Source: Gammaproteobacteria bacterium
Lineage (GTDB): Bacteria; Pseudomonadota; Gammaproteobacteria; SZUA-152
Direction of reading: 5' to 3'
DNA: 26,439 nt
Assembly (NCBI GenBank): GCA_024762755.1
Contig: JANTGX010000006.1
Coordinates: forward strand, 1-26,439
Below, in pieces: positions 1 to 8,015 of the stretch (position 1 is the stretch's first letter; each line of letters opens with the position of its first letter). The position numbers and the translations under genes were made by a program. The notes under the pieces were generated by a model. That model was not told the origin of the DNA, ran no database searches, and worked only from the letters and a program-made list of their open reading frames with translations.

Positions 1-111
1 TTCAGCCACTTAGAACCCAAAAGACGAGGCCGATGGGTGATAAACGACACTTGACAGTATGTGTGGTCAAATCGACCAGAATTCAAGTACCTGAGTAAAA
101 TAATTGGATTT

Positions 112-144
112 AAACGACAACGCCGGGCAATGCCCGGCGTTGTC
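112..144 (-). terminator. Rho-independent terminator after clpX
   Basis: A perfect 14-bp inverted repeat (116-129 against 131-144, core GCCGGGCA/TGCCCGGC) lies just past the clpX stop codon. Read on the minus strand the hairpin is followed by GTTTAAATC, a short T-rich run, so it should end the tig-clpP-clpX transcript. The AT-rich sequence at 1-111 holds no gene that I can support; lon is the usual next gene in this synteny but would lie outside the window. Confidence 0.8.
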
Positions 145-166
145 TTCTACTCATTACTGCAATGGG

Positions 167-1450
167 CTAATCCGATGCTGCCCGATGCTGTTCCCCACCC
201 TCGAAGATGAGCAGGGGCTTCGATTTGTTGTTGATCACTTCCTCGTCGAGGATGACCTTGCTCAGGCCCTCCAGAGACGGCAGGTCATACATGGTATCCA
301 ATAGAACCTGCTCCAGAATCGAACGCAGACCACGGGCACCCGTTTTGCGCTCCATGGCCTTGCGCGCCACGGCATGTAGGGCTTCGTCGCGGAATTCCAG
401 CTCGGCATCCTCCATCTCGAACAGTTTGGCGTACTGCTTGGTGATGGCATTCTTGGGCTCGGTGAGTATGCGCACCAAGGCATCCTCATCGAGTTCCTTG
501 AGCGTGGCGATAACCGGGAGACGGCCGACGAACTCCGGGATCAAGCCGTACCGGGTCAAATCCTCAGGTGCAACGCTCTCCAATATCTCGCCGACACTGC
601 GCTGGTCTTCCTTGCGCTGGACCTGGGCGGAAAAACCGATGCTGCTCTTCTCCGAACGTTCTCGGATGATGCGGTCGAGTCCATCGAAGGCACCACCGAC
701 GATGAACAGGATATTGGCCGTGTTCACCTGCAGGAATTCTTGCTGAGGATGCTTGCGCCCACCCTGTGGAGGGACAGAAGCAACGGTGCCCTCGATCAGC
801 TTCAGCAACGCCTGCTGGACGCCCTCTCCCGAGACATCGCGGGTAATGGACGGATTATCGGACTTACGCGAAATCTTATCGATTTCATCGATATAGACGA
901 TACCCGTCTGGGCCTTCTCGACGTCGTAGTCACACTTCTGCAGCAGCTTCTGAATGATGTTTTCGACATCCTCACCGACGTAACCCGCCTCGGTGAGAGT
1001 GGTGGCATCGGCAATGGTGAAGGGAACATTGAGCAGACGCGCCAACGTCTCTGCCAGCAGGGTCTTGCCGCTGCCCGTGGGACCGATCAGCAGGATGTTA
1101 CTCTTGGCCAGCTCGACATCGTCTTTCTTGACGCCGGCCTCCAGACGCTTGTAGTGGTTGTAGACGGCAACCGAGAGGATCTTCTTCGCCCGCGGTTGAC
1201 CCACCACATACTCGTCGAGTATCTCGTTGATCTCGTGGGGGGTGGGCAGTTTGCTCTCCCCCAACCCGCTGGCCTTTTCCTCGACCTCTTCACTGATGAT
1301 GTCGTTGCACAGCTCGACACACTCATCACAGACAAAGACCGAAGGTCCGGCAATCAGCTTGCGCACTTCATGCTGGCTCTTACCGCAGAAGGAGCAATAC
1401 AGCAGTTTGCCGTTGTCTTCTCCGCCCTTGTCGTTCTTGTCGTCGCTCAT
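167..1450 (-). CDS. clpX: ATP-dependent Clp protease ATP-binding subunit ClpX
   Basis: AAA+ unfoldase that recognises tagged proteins in the cytoplasm, unfolds them with ATP and feeds them to ClpP. The 427-residue product has the usual ClpX length. It has the N-terminal four-cysteine zinc domain (C19, C22, C41, C44), Walker A GPTGSGKT at 123-130, the GYVG pore loop, Walker B with IDEIDK, the RKH loop (GGRKHP), and an IGF tripeptide (SSIGFS) matching the ClpP-docking loop. The ATG is preceded by GAGGT at about 6 bp. It follows clpP on the same strand after about 108 bp and is closed by the hairpin at 112-144. No key residue is missing. The identification is secure. Confidence 0.99.
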   Translation of the reverse strand: MSDDKNDKGGEDNGKLLYCSFCGKSQHEVRKLIAGPSVFVCDECVELCNDIISEEVEEKASGLGESKLPTPHEINEILDEYVVGQPRAKKILSVAVYNHYKRLEAGVKKDDVELAKSNILLIGPTGSGKTLLAETLARLLNVPFTIADATTLTEAGYVGEDVENIIQKLLQKCDYDVEKAQTGIVYIDEIDKISRKSDNPSITRDVSGEGVQQALLKLIEGTVASVPPQGGRKHPQQEFLQVNTANILFIVGGAFDGLDRIIRERSEKSSIGFSAQVQRKEDQRSVGEILESVAPEDLTRYGLIPEFVGRLPVIATLKELDEDALVRILTEPKNAITKQYAKLFEMEDAELEFRDEALHAVARKAMERKTGARGLRSILEQVLLDTMYDLPSLEGLSKVILDEEVINNKSKPLLIFEGGEQHRAASD

Positions 1451-1558
1451 ATCTTACCTCGTGATGCCGTCTGTGGCGGTCATCCTCGCCTCTGTGCGAA
1501 GGATATCGTCATGCTTTCGGCTTTACTTTAGCGCCCGGGAAGCAACCCGGCAAGCTCA

Positions 1559-2197
1559 TCAAGACCCCGCATTTTCAGCTGCGATACGGCGCTCGAGCAC
1601 CTGATCGATGAGACCATAGGCCACGGACTCCTCACCGCTCATGAAGTTGTCACGGTCCGTGTCCTGGGCGATACGCTCCAGGGGCTGACCGGTGTGGTGT
1701 GCAAGGATCTTGTTCAGACGCTCACGCACCAAGAGGATCTCCTGGGCATGGATCTCGATGTCCGAGGCCTGACCCTGCACGCCGCCCAAGGGCTGATGGA
1801 TCATGATCCGCGAATGGGGCAGGCAATAACGCTTGCCCGCGGCGCCACCGGCCAACAACAGGGCACCCATGCTCGCCGCCTGCCCCATACACATGGTACT
1901 AACATCGCAATTGATGAACTGCATGGTGTCGTAGATGGCCAGACCGGCGGTCACCGAGCCACCCGGGGAGTTGATGTACAGGTGGATGTCTTTGTCGGGG
2001 TTCTCCGACTCCAGAAACAGCAGCTGGGCAACGATCACATTGGCCGTGTGGTCGTCCACGGGGCCGACCAGAAACACGACGCGCTCTTTGAGCAACCGTG
2101 AGTAGATGTCGTAGGAGCGCTCGCCTCGGGCCGATTGCTCGACGACGATGGGCACCAGGTTGAGGCCCTGGATCTCGTTGGTATGTGCATTGTTCAT
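1559..2197 (-). CDS. clpP: ATP-dependent Clp protease proteolytic subunit ClpP
   Basis: Serine peptidase that forms the double-heptamer degradation chamber and works with ClpX. The 212-residue product matches the length of the E. coli precursor. The catalytic triad is visible as S109 in GQAASMG, H134 in MIHQP and D183 in DTDRDNF; each lies two residues before the E. coli precursor numbering. The N-terminal segment before VPIVVEQ may be a short processed propeptide, as in the family. The ATG is preceded by AGGAAG. It lies 72 bp downstream of tig and upstream of clpX, the classic gammaproteobacterial order. I see no clear heat-shock (sigma-32) promoter between tig and clpP. Confidence 0.99.
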   Translation of the reverse strand: MNNAHTNEIQGLNLVPIVVEQSARGERSYDIYSRLLKERVVFLVGPVDDHTANVIVAQLLFLESENPDKDIHLYINSPGGSVTAGLAIYDTMQFINCDVSTMCMGQAASMGALLLAGGAAGKRYCLPHSRIMIHQPLGGVQGQASDIEIHAQEILLVRERLNKILAHHTGQPLERIAQDTDRDNFMSGEESVAYGLIDQVLERRIAAENAGS

Positions 2198-2269
2198 GCG
2201 CTAAGTCTTCCTGTGGTTTCGCTGTAAGTGCCCACGGTAAATGGAAAAGGCACACGGTTTCGGGAGGAA

Positions 2270-3574
2270 TCAGGCTGCAGTCTGCCCCGGATTCATAAGC
2301 TCGTCAAACGACACGGGACGTTCGAAAACATCGGCCTGATCCAGCAGCCATTCCACTGCCATCTCCTCTAGCACCATGTTTTCGATCTCGCCCAGGCGGG
2401 CCTTGTCACCGTAGTAATACTTTACGACCTCTTCCGGGTGCTCATAGCCGGCGGCCAACTTCTCCACCGCCTCGCGCAGACGTGCCGGCGGCACGGTCAG
2501 CTTGTTCTCGCGGATGATCTCGGAGAGGATCAGGCCTAGGGCCACACGGCGTCGGGCCTGTTCCTCGAACTCGGCCGGATCGACATCCTGCACCGGGGCG
2601 CCATACTGGCGCATCATCTCCTGGCGTTGCTTCACCAGGGCCTCGATCTCGGCATCGACCAGGGATTTTGGCACCTCGATCAGGTCCAGTGCCATCAGAC
2701 CATCGAATACCTGCTCTTTGACCTTGTTCTGGATGGCTTGTTCCGCTTCGCGCGCCATATTGGCCCGCACCTGCTCGCGCAGGGCCTCGACGCCACCCTC
2801 GGTGATGCCAAAGGCGGCCATGAACTCCTCGTCGATCTCCGGCAATACCGGCTCTTCCACCTTCACCACCTTGGTGGCGAAATCGGCCTTCTTGCCGGCC
2901 AGTTCGCTGGCCTGGTAGTCCTCGGGGAAGTCCACGCTGAGGGTGAACTCGTCGCCGGCCTTCTTGCCGATCAGCTGCTCCTCGAAACCCGGGATCATGC
3001 GTCCGCTGCCGAGCTCCACCTCGACGCCCTCGCCCTTGCCGCCAGGGAAGACCTCACCGTCGATGGAACCCTCGAAATCGATGGTGACGCGATCCCCTTC
3101 CTGCGCGGGACGATCCACCTCGGCCCAGGACTTACGCTGTTGACGCAGACTCTCCAGCATCTTGTCGATATCGGCGTCACTGATTTCCAGCACCGGGCGC
3201 TCGACCTTGATGCTGTCCAGCCCCTTGAGTTCGACCTCTGGATAGACCTCGAAGACCGCCGTATATTCCAGGTTCTCACCCGCATCGGCAGGCGCCTCGA
3301 TGGTCGGCATGCCGGCAGGGTGCAGCGCCTCCTGCTGTACCGCCTCGACGAAACTGGACTGCATCACCTCACCCAAGACCTCCTGGCGAACCTGCGGGCC
3401 ATACTTCTTGCGGATCACGTTGATCGGCACCTTGCCCGGACGGAAGCCGTCGATCTTGGCCTGACCACGCAAGGATTGCAGGCGCTTGTCCACCTCGCTG
3501 TCGATGCGTTCCTTGGGAACGGCCACTTTCATGCGACGTTCCAGCCCACTGGTGGTTTCAACAGACACTTGCAT
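2270..3574 (-). CDS. tig: Trigger factor, ribosome-associated chaperone
   Basis: Chaperone that binds ribosomal protein L23 at the tunnel exit and shields nascent chains. The 434-residue product has the standard three-part layout. The N-terminal ribosome-binding domain carries the signature GFRPGKVP at residues 43-50. An FKBP-type prolyl isomerase domain lies at roughly 160-245 (VTIDFEGSIDG and MIPGFEEQLIG are recognisable). A long helical C-terminal chaperone domain follows. The start ATG is preceded by GGGG about 9 bp upstream, a modest ribosome site. It is first in the tig-clpP-clpX run and follows the tRNA cluster on the same strand, so read-through from the tRNA-Leu unit is possible. No convincing separate promoter was found in 3575-3682. 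Confidence 0.98.
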   Translation of the reverse strand: MQVSVETTSGLERRMKVAVPKERIDSEVDKRLQSLRGQAKIDGFRPGKVPINVIRKKYGPQVRQEVLGEVMQSSFVEAVQQEALHPAGMPTIEAPADAGENLEYTAVFEVYPEVELKGLDSIKVERPVLEISDADIDKMLESLRQQRKSWAEVDRPAQEGDRVTIDFEGSIDGEVFPGGKGEGVEVELGSGRMIPGFEEQLIGKKAGDEFTLSVDFPEDYQASELAGKKADFATKVVKVEEPVLPEIDEEFMAAFGITEGGVEALREQVRANMAREAEQAIQNKVKEQVFDGLMALDLIEVPKSLVDAEIEALVKQRQEMMRQYGAPVQDVDPAEFEEQARRRVALGLILSEIIRENKLTVPPARLREAVEKLAAGYEHPEEVVKYYYGDKARLGEIENMVLEEMAVEWLLDQADVFERPVSFDELMNPGQTAA

Positions 3575-3682
3575 TGTCTAAATCCCCGCGTTCAATGTTT
3601 GAGAAAAGGTGTAAAAAAGGTTCAAGGCGATACCGAGACCCCACGTCGGCACCGGTACGGAGGACACGGCGTGGAGTGAATC

Positions 3683-3768
<86 letters not shown>

Positions 3769-3800
3769 ATAACCGTCCCGCAGGGCGGACCGAGCCGCCA

Positions 3801-3806
3801 AGTATA
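3801..3806 (-). promoter_or_regulatory. -10 box of a private tRNA-Leu promoter
   Basis: On the minus strand TATACT stands about 34 bp before the tRNA-Leu 5' end, just after the T-run of the upstream terminator. A GC-rich stretch (GGCGGC) follows, a discriminator typical of stringently controlled tRNA promoters. The -35 region falls in the T-run and matches poorly, so the call rests on the -10 box and the position. Confidence 0.5.
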
Positions 3807-3811
3807 CCATC

Positions 3812-3848
3812 GGCAAAAACAAAAAAGGCCCGGCGACTGCCGGGCCTT
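3812..3848 (-). terminator. Rho-independent terminator between tRNA-Lys and tRNA-Leu
   Basis: A 10-bp perfect stem (3825-3834 against 3839-3848, AAGGCCCGGC/GCCGGGCCTT) with a 4-nt loop is followed on the minus strand by TTTTTTGTTTTTG. This is a textbook intrinsic terminator. It lies within the tRNA cluster, so tRNA-Leu and tig are probably transcribed mostly from downstream of it. Confidence 0.85.
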
Positions 3849-3854
3849 GGAATT

Positions 3855-3930
<76 letters not shown>

Positions 3931-4016
3931 GTAAACGGGTATCAACAACCTGATCAGGACTGACGCGTGCCGGCTGCTCGATCGTCTGCAGACGGCCCAC
4001 GCCCTGTACCTGTATA

Positions 4017-4092
4017 TGGGGTGGACGATGGGATTTGAACCCACGACCACAGGAATCACAATCCTGCGCTCTACCAACTGAGCTACGCCCAC
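4017..4092 (-). tRNA. tRNA-His (anticodon GTG)
   Basis: A 76-nt cloverleaf with anticodon stem CAGGA/TCCTG and loop TTGTGAT, giving GTG. The discriminator is C and CCA is encoded. The base before the 5' end (complement of 4093) is G, fitting the extra G-1 of tRNAHis that pairs with C73. The acceptor has one G-U pair. Confidence 0.97.
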
Positions 4093-4110
4093 CATCTCAG
4101 CAGGGCGGCG

Positions 4111-4116
4111 ATTATA
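4111..4116 (-). promoter_or_regulatory. -10 box of a likely tRNA-His promoter
   Basis: A consensus TATAAT on the minus strand stands about 18 bp before the tRNA-His 5' end and is followed by the GC-rich discriminator CGCCGCC. The -35 region is weak (nearest candidates GTTCTT or TGTTCT at 17-18 bp spacing). Its place between tRNA-Arg and tRNA-His suggests an internal promoter. Confidence 0.55.
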
Positions 4117-4202
4117 CAGGAAGCCGCGCGGAAAAGAACACCACCCGCGCGATGATCCGCCAACCCCTGCGCAGCGCACCGTTACGCCCTGTTTTCAGCA
4201 TG

Positions 4203-4279
4203 TGGCGCGCCCGGCAGGATTCGAACCTGCTACCCTCGGCTTAGAAGGCCGATGCTCTATCCGCATGAGCTACGGGCGC
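4203..4279 (-). tRNA. tRNA-Arg (anticodon TCT)
   Basis: A 77-nt cloverleaf. The acceptor GCGCCCG pairs with CGGGCGC, the discriminator is G, and CCA is encoded. The anticodon stem TCGGC/GCCGA encloses CTTCTAA, giving TCT. The T arm GCAGG/CCTGC with TTCGAAT is intact. It is very close to the E. coli tRNAArg(TCT) sequence. Confidence 0.97.
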
Positions 4280-4374
4280 GCAATGTGTCCCCAGGGGTTG
4301 TTCCGGCTGTCGAGAGGGGACGGGAGGTACCTTCGACCCCTGCAACCACTGCCGAACACGACCACAAAAGAGAA

Positions 4375-4451
4375 TGGTCGGGGTGGAGGGATTCGAACCC
4401 CCGACATCCTGCTCCCAAAGCAGGCGCGCTACCAGACTGCGCTACACCCCG
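4375..4451 (-). tRNA. tRNA-Pro (anticodon TGG)
   Basis: A 77-nt cloverleaf. The acceptor CGGGGTG pairs with CACCCCG, the discriminator is A, and CCA is encoded. The anticodon loop TTTGGGA gives TGG and the T loop is TTCGAAT. It is the first gene of the five-tRNA cluster, and a consensus -10 box lies directly upstream. Confidence 0.97.
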
Positions 4452-4465
4452 AACCGAGGCGGCGC

Positions 4466-4471
4466 ATTATA
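4466..4471 (-). promoter_or_regulatory. -10 box of the leading tRNA promoter
   Basis: A perfect TATAAT on the minus strand stands 15 bp before the tRNA-Pro 5' end. It is followed by the GC-rich discriminator GCGCCGCC, the hallmark of growth-rate and ppGpp-controlled stable RNA promoters. The -35 at 17-bp spacing (TGGCAC) is a poor match. folD diverges from this region. Confidence 0.65.
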
Positions 4472-4567
4472 GCCTTCCCACGCGGCCTGTGCCACGCAGT
4501 TTGTTTGGCCCCGAGCAAAGTGGCGTGCGATCATTGGCGGCCGAATCCACGTCCCGGTATTTCGTCC

Positions 4568-5434
4568 ATGAGCGCACGCATCCTCGACGGCAAGGCCATC
4601 GCCGCCAAACTTCGCCAGCAGACCCGCCAACGCGTGGAGGCCCGTCGCGCCAAGGGCCTGCGCCCACCAGGGCTGGCGGTGATCCTGGTCGGCGCAGACC
4701 CGGCCTCGCAGGTCTACGTCGGCAGCAAGCGACGTGCCTGCGAAGAGGTCGGCTTCCTCTCCCGCGCCTACGACCTGCCTGCCGACACCCCCCAGGACGA
4801 CCTGCTCGGGCTCATCGACCAACTCAATGCCGACCCGGCCATCGACGGCATCCTGGTGCAGCTCCCCCTACCCGCCCATATCGCCGATGAGACGGTGATC
4901 GAACGCATCGACCCCGGCAAGGACGTGGACGGCTTCCACCCCTACAACGTGGGCCGCCTGGCCCTGCGCCAGCCCCTGCTGCGGCCCTGCACCCCGCGCG
5001 GCATCATGACCCTGCTCGAGCACGCCGAGATCCCCGTGCGCGGCATGGACGCGGTAGTGGTGGGGGCCTCCAACATCGTCGGCCGCCCCATGGGCCTCGA
5101 GCTGCTGCTGGCCGGTGCCACGGTCACCACCTGCCACCGCTTCACCCGCGACCTGGCCGCCCACGTGGCGCGTGCCGAGTTGCTGGTGGTGGCGGTGGGC
5201 AAGCCGGGAATCGTGCGGGGCGAATGGATCAAGCAGGGCGCCGTGGTCATCGACGTGGGCATCAACCGCACGGCCGAGGGCAAACTCACCGGCGACGTGG
5301 ACTTCGAGACCGCCGCCCAGCGCGCCAGCTGGATCACACCGGTGCCCGGCGGCGTGGGCCCCATGACCGTGGCCACCCTGCTGCAGAACACCGCCGATGC
5401 CGCCGACCGGCGTGATGGCATCCAATCCGCCTGA
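4568..5434 (+). CDS. folD: Bifunctional methylenetetrahydrofolate dehydrogenase/cyclohydrolase FolD
   Basis: Interconverts 5,10-methylene-, methenyl- and 10-formyl-tetrahydrofolate with NADP+ in cytosolic one-carbon metabolism. The 288-residue product has the usual length. Y50 and K54 lie in the catalytic motif YVGSK, followed by the family block DGILVQLPLP. The Rossmann segment VVVGASNIVGRP and the C-terminal PGGVGPMT signature are present. The start at 4568 gives the standard N-terminus (SARILDGKAIA). The frame stays open upstream, but that stretch runs through tRNA genes and is not coding. It diverges from the tRNA cluster and converges on cysS. Confidence 0.98.
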   Translation: MSARILDGKAIAAKLRQQTRQRVEARRAKGLRPPGLAVILVGADPASQVYVGSKRRACEEVGFLSRAYDLPADTPQDDLLGLIDQLNADPAIDGILVQLPLPAHIADETVIERIDPGKDVDGFHPYNVGRLALRQPLLRPCTPRGIMTLLEHAEIPVRGMDAVVVGASNIVGRPMGLELLLAGATVTTCHRFTRDLAAHVARAELLVVAVGKPGIVRGEWIKQGAVVIDVGINRTAEGKLTGDVDFETAAQRASWITPVPGGVGPMTVATLLQNTADAADRRDGIQSA

Positions 5435-5493
5435 CCACCGCAGTCGGCCCTGCCCGCGATTCAGCTCGATTTGCCAGGCACCGCACTGGAAAC

Positions 5494-5561
5494 ACGGAGT
5501 GCACAGAGCCACGGAGAAATTCATAAAAACCTCTGTGTCTCCGTGGCTCCGTGGCCTCCGT
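5494..5561. repeat. Nested inverted repeat between convergent folD and cysS
   Basis: The unit CCACGGAG and its complement occur several times. A 12-bp perfect inverted repeat pairs 5506-5517 with 5538-5549 across 20 nt. Outer arms ACGGAG (5494-5499) and CTCCGT (5556-5561) extend it. CACAGAG (5502-5508) can instead pair with CTCTGTG (5531-5537), so two hairpins compete. Lying between two convergent stop codons, it could serve as a bidirectional terminator. It resembles interspersed hairpin repeats seen in environmental genomes (from memory). Confidence 0.7.
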
Positions 5562-5609
5562 ATTGCTGTTCCGGCCTAGATAAAGACGGCCCGCGGGCAG
5601 GGTCCGCTG

Positions 5610-7118
5610 CTACTTCCGCCGCCAGGTGGTCCCCTGGGGCGAATCCTCGAGCAGGATGCCCTGCGCGGCCAACAGATCGCGGATGCGATCGGACTCGGCC
5701 CAGTCCTTGTTCATTCTCGCCTGAGCACGCTTTTCTATTAAATCTTCGATTTCTTCTTCCGTTAACCCTGATCCTGAAATACTTGTTTCTGCAAAGGAAT
5801 TTGTGTCGCTCAGAGATTCGAAATTTATATCAGCTGAGCGAGCCACATGTCCTAGCGATTCAACACCAGCAGTGAAAGTAGCAGTAATTCTCTTAGGGGC
5901 CCTACCTTTCAAGTAATACTCTGGATCGCTTTCCAACAGCCCGATCTCGCCGCCAAGCCGCTGCATGGCCGCACCCAGACGGGCCGCCTCTGCGGGTTCG
6001 GATTCGCGCAGGCGGTTGATCTCGCGTGCCAGCTCGAACAACACGGCAATGGCCTCCGGGGTATTGAAGTCGTCGTCCATGGCCGCGACGAAGCGTGCCT
6101 CGTGCTCGCCCGACGCCGCCTCGGGCGGCAGCTCCAGGCCGCGCAAGGCGGTGTAGAGGCGTGTCAGGGCGGCGCGCGCCTCGTCCATGTGCTGATCGGA
6201 ATAGTTGAGGGGGCTGCGGTAGTGGCTGTTGAGAATGAAGAAGCGCACCACCTCCGGGTCGTAACGCTCCAACACCTCGCGGATGGTGAAGAAGTTGCCC
6301 AGGGACTTGGACATCTTCTCCTCGTCGATGCGCACGAAGCCGTTATGCATCCAGACGTTGACAAACTTCTCGCCGGTGGCCGCCTCACTCTGCGCGATCT
6401 CGTTCTCGTGGTGGGGGAACTGCAGATCCAGGCCGCCGCCGTGGATGTCGAAATGAGCCCCCAGGCAGCTGGTGGACATGGCCGAGCACTCGATGTGCCA
6501 GCCGGGCCGCCCCGGCCCCCAGGGCGAGTTCCAACTGGGCTCGTCGGGCTTGGCGGCCTTCCACAGGACGAAGTCCAACGGATCCTGCTTGGCCGCATCG
6601 ACCTCCACCCGGGCGCCGGCGCGCAGATCCTCGAGCCGCTTGCCGGACAACTCCCCATAGTGCTCGAAGCGACTGACGTCGTAATACACGTCGCCGTTGT
6701 CGGCCACGTAGGCATAGGCCTTCTCCACCAGGGTCCGAATCATGGCGATGATCTCGTCCATGTGGCGGGTGGCGCGCGGCTCCTCGTCCGGCGGCAAAAC
6801 GCCGAGGGCCGCGGCATCCTCGTGCATGGCCTCGATGAAGCGCCCGGTGAGCCGATCGATGGGTTCGTGGTGCTCGTTGGCGCGCTGGATGATCTTGTCG
6901 TCGATGTCGGTGACGTTGCGCACATAGGTCACGTGCTCGGCACCGAACACACGGCGCAGGTGACGGGCCACCACGTCGAACACCACCAGCACCCGCGCAT
7001 GGCCGAGGTGGCAGTAGTCGTATACCGTCATGCCACACACGTACATGCGCACATTTTCGGGGTCGATGGGGACGAAGGCTTCCTTGCGCCGGGTGAGGGT
7101 GTTGTGGATCTGCAGCAT
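5610..7118 (-). CDS. cysS: Cysteinyl-tRNA synthetase with a C-terminal-region insert
   Basis: Class I aminoacyl-tRNA synthetase that charges tRNACys in the cytosol. The 502-residue product starts with the normal LQIHNTLTRRKE. It has zinc ligand C28 in MYVCGMTVYD, the HIGH-type motif HLGH, the zinc-site segments WHIECSAM and FPHHENE, and KMSKSLGN. It ends in the conserved LEDSPQGTTWRRK. The length exceeds the roughly 460 residues usual for the family because about 46 residues (406-451) are inserted before the anticodon-binding tail. That part of the gene is AT-rich while the rest is GC-rich. The start at 7118 was chosen from the N-terminal match; the frame stays open well upstream but is antisense to ppiA, ppiB and lpxH. 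Confidence 0.97.
   Translation of the reverse strand: MLQIHNTLTRRKEAFVPIDPENVRMYVCGMTVYDYCHLGHARVLVVFDVVARHLRRVFGAEHVTYVRNVTDIDDKIIQRANEHHEPIDRLTGRFIEAMHEDAAALGVLPPDEEPRATRHMDEIIAMIRTLVEKAYAYVADNGDVYYDVSRFEHYGELSGKRLEDLRAGARVEVDAAKQDPLDFVLWKAAKPDEPSWNSPWGPGRPGWHIECSAMSTSCLGAHFDIHGGGLDLQFPHHENEIAQSEAATGEKFVNVWMHNGFVRIDEEKMSKSLGNFFTIREVLERYDPEVVRFFILNSHYRSPLNYSDQHMDEARAALTRLYTALRGLELPPEAASGEHEARFVAAMDDDFNTPEAIAVLFELAREINRLRESEPAEAARLGAAMQRLGGEIGLLESDPEYYLKGRAPKRITATFTAGVESLGHVARSADINFESLSDTNSFAETSISGSGLTEEEIEDLIEKRAQARMNKDWAESDRIRDLLAAQGILLEDSPQGTTWRRK
5766..5903 (-). other. AT-rich in-frame insert in cysS
   Basis: This segment encodes residues 406-451 of CysRS, between the conserved DPEYYLKG and the LTEEEIEDLIEKR helix, a position where E. 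coli CysRS has only a short linker. By hand count GC is about 44% over 5761-5900, far below the flanking coding DNA. It contains the inverted repeat CGCTCAG (5807-5813)/CTGAGCG (5834-5840) around a very AT-rich centre. The encoded peptide is rich in Ser, Thr and Ala and looks like a flexible linker. The reading frame is preserved. Confidence 0.7.
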
Positions 7119-7352
7119 GGGCGTCTCTGGGTGATTCGAGTATGAGAAAAAGGCCTGACGGAGGAACATGGGCACGCCGACATGCCATCGTTGCAAGCGG
7201 GCCGCGTGCCAGCGGCAGGCCATGGTAGCGGAAAGCCGGGCAACACCACAAAGCCCCGCGGCGCGCGGGCGCTTCCGCGTCCTGGGCAAACCCGATATCA
7301 TTGGCCGCCACTTTCCGACCGCGGCCAAGGCCGCTCCAGCCGAGGAACCCTC

Positions 7353-7958
7353 ATGATGCACACCTTTCGCCGTTTGGCGCCGCTGCTCGCCTTTCTTCTC
7401 CTCCTGCCCGGCCTCGCCCTGGCCAGCGACAACGACAAGCCGCGCGTCCGCCTGCACACCAACCTGGGGGACATCGTGCTCGAGCTGGATCGCGAGAAGG
7501 CCCCGAAGACGGTGGACAACTTCCTCACCTACGTGCGCGAAGGCTTCTACGACGGCACCGTCTTTCACCGCGTCATCGACGGTTTCATGATCCAGGGCGG
7601 CGGCTTCACCCAGGACCTGCAGAAGAAGCCCACCCACGCGCCCATCGAAAACGAGGCCGACAACGGCCTGCGCAACCGTCGCGGCACCATCGCCATGGCG
7701 CGCACCAGTGACCCCCATTCGGCCACCGCGCAATTCTTCATCAACGTGGCCGACAACAGCTTCCTCGACTTCCGTGACAAGACACCCCGGGCCTACGGTT
7801 ATGCCGTGTTCGGTCGCGTGGTGGAGGGCATGGACGTGGTGGACAAGATCCGCCGCACACCCACCGGTGCCGGCGGGCCTTTCCGCAAGGACGTCCCGCG
7901 CAGCCCGGTCATCATCGAAAAGGCCACCATCGAGCCCGCCATCGAGACCCAGCCGTAG
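7353..7958 (+). CDS. ppiA: Periplasmic peptidyl-prolyl cis-trans isomerase (cyclophilin), PpiA-like
   Basis: Cyclophilin-type proline isomerase of 201 residues. An N-terminal signal peptide (positive MMHTFRR, then a leucine-rich core ending GLALA) with likely cleavage near residues 25-26 indicates export to the periplasm. The cyclophilin core has FHRVIDGFMIQGGG, MARTSDPHSATAQFFINV and YAVFGRVVEGMDVVD. The start is the first of two adjacent ATGs, with GAGGAA 5 bp upstream. A cytoplasmic paralogue follows directly, suggesting tandem duplication or a paired operon. It diverges from cysS across 234 bp. Confidence 0.93.
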   Translation: MMHTFRRLAPLLAFLLLLPGLALASDNDKPRVRLHTNLGDIVLELDREKAPKTVDNFLTYVREGFYDGTVFHRVIDGFMIQGGGFTQDLQKKPTHAPIENEADNGLRNRRGTIAMARTSDPHSATAQFFINVADNSFLDFRDKTPRAYGYAVFGRVVEGMDVVDKIRRTPTGAGGPFRKDVPRSPVIIEKATIEPAIETQP

Positions 7959-8015
7959 ACCGAAGGATCGACGGCCCATTCCCTTCCCACCGCACACACA
8001 ACACAGGAAACAGAC

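Noticed and set aside
51..86. TTGACA on the plus strand and TTGAAT on the minus strand as promoters
   Set aside because: Neither has a convincing -10 box at 16-18 bp; the minus-strand candidate for a downstream lon gene needs a 19-bp spacer.
2627..3679. Long plus-strand open frame opposite tig, and similar antisense frames opposite clpX, sqr, fisR, amrS and motC
   Set aside because: These are shadow frames typical of high-GC coding DNA, with His/Gly/Leu-rich products and no recognisable domain, opposite secure genes.
4202..4567. Upstream extension of the folD reading frame
   Set aside because: It runs through the tRNA-Arg and tRNA-Pro genes; the standard FolD N-terminus begins at 4568.
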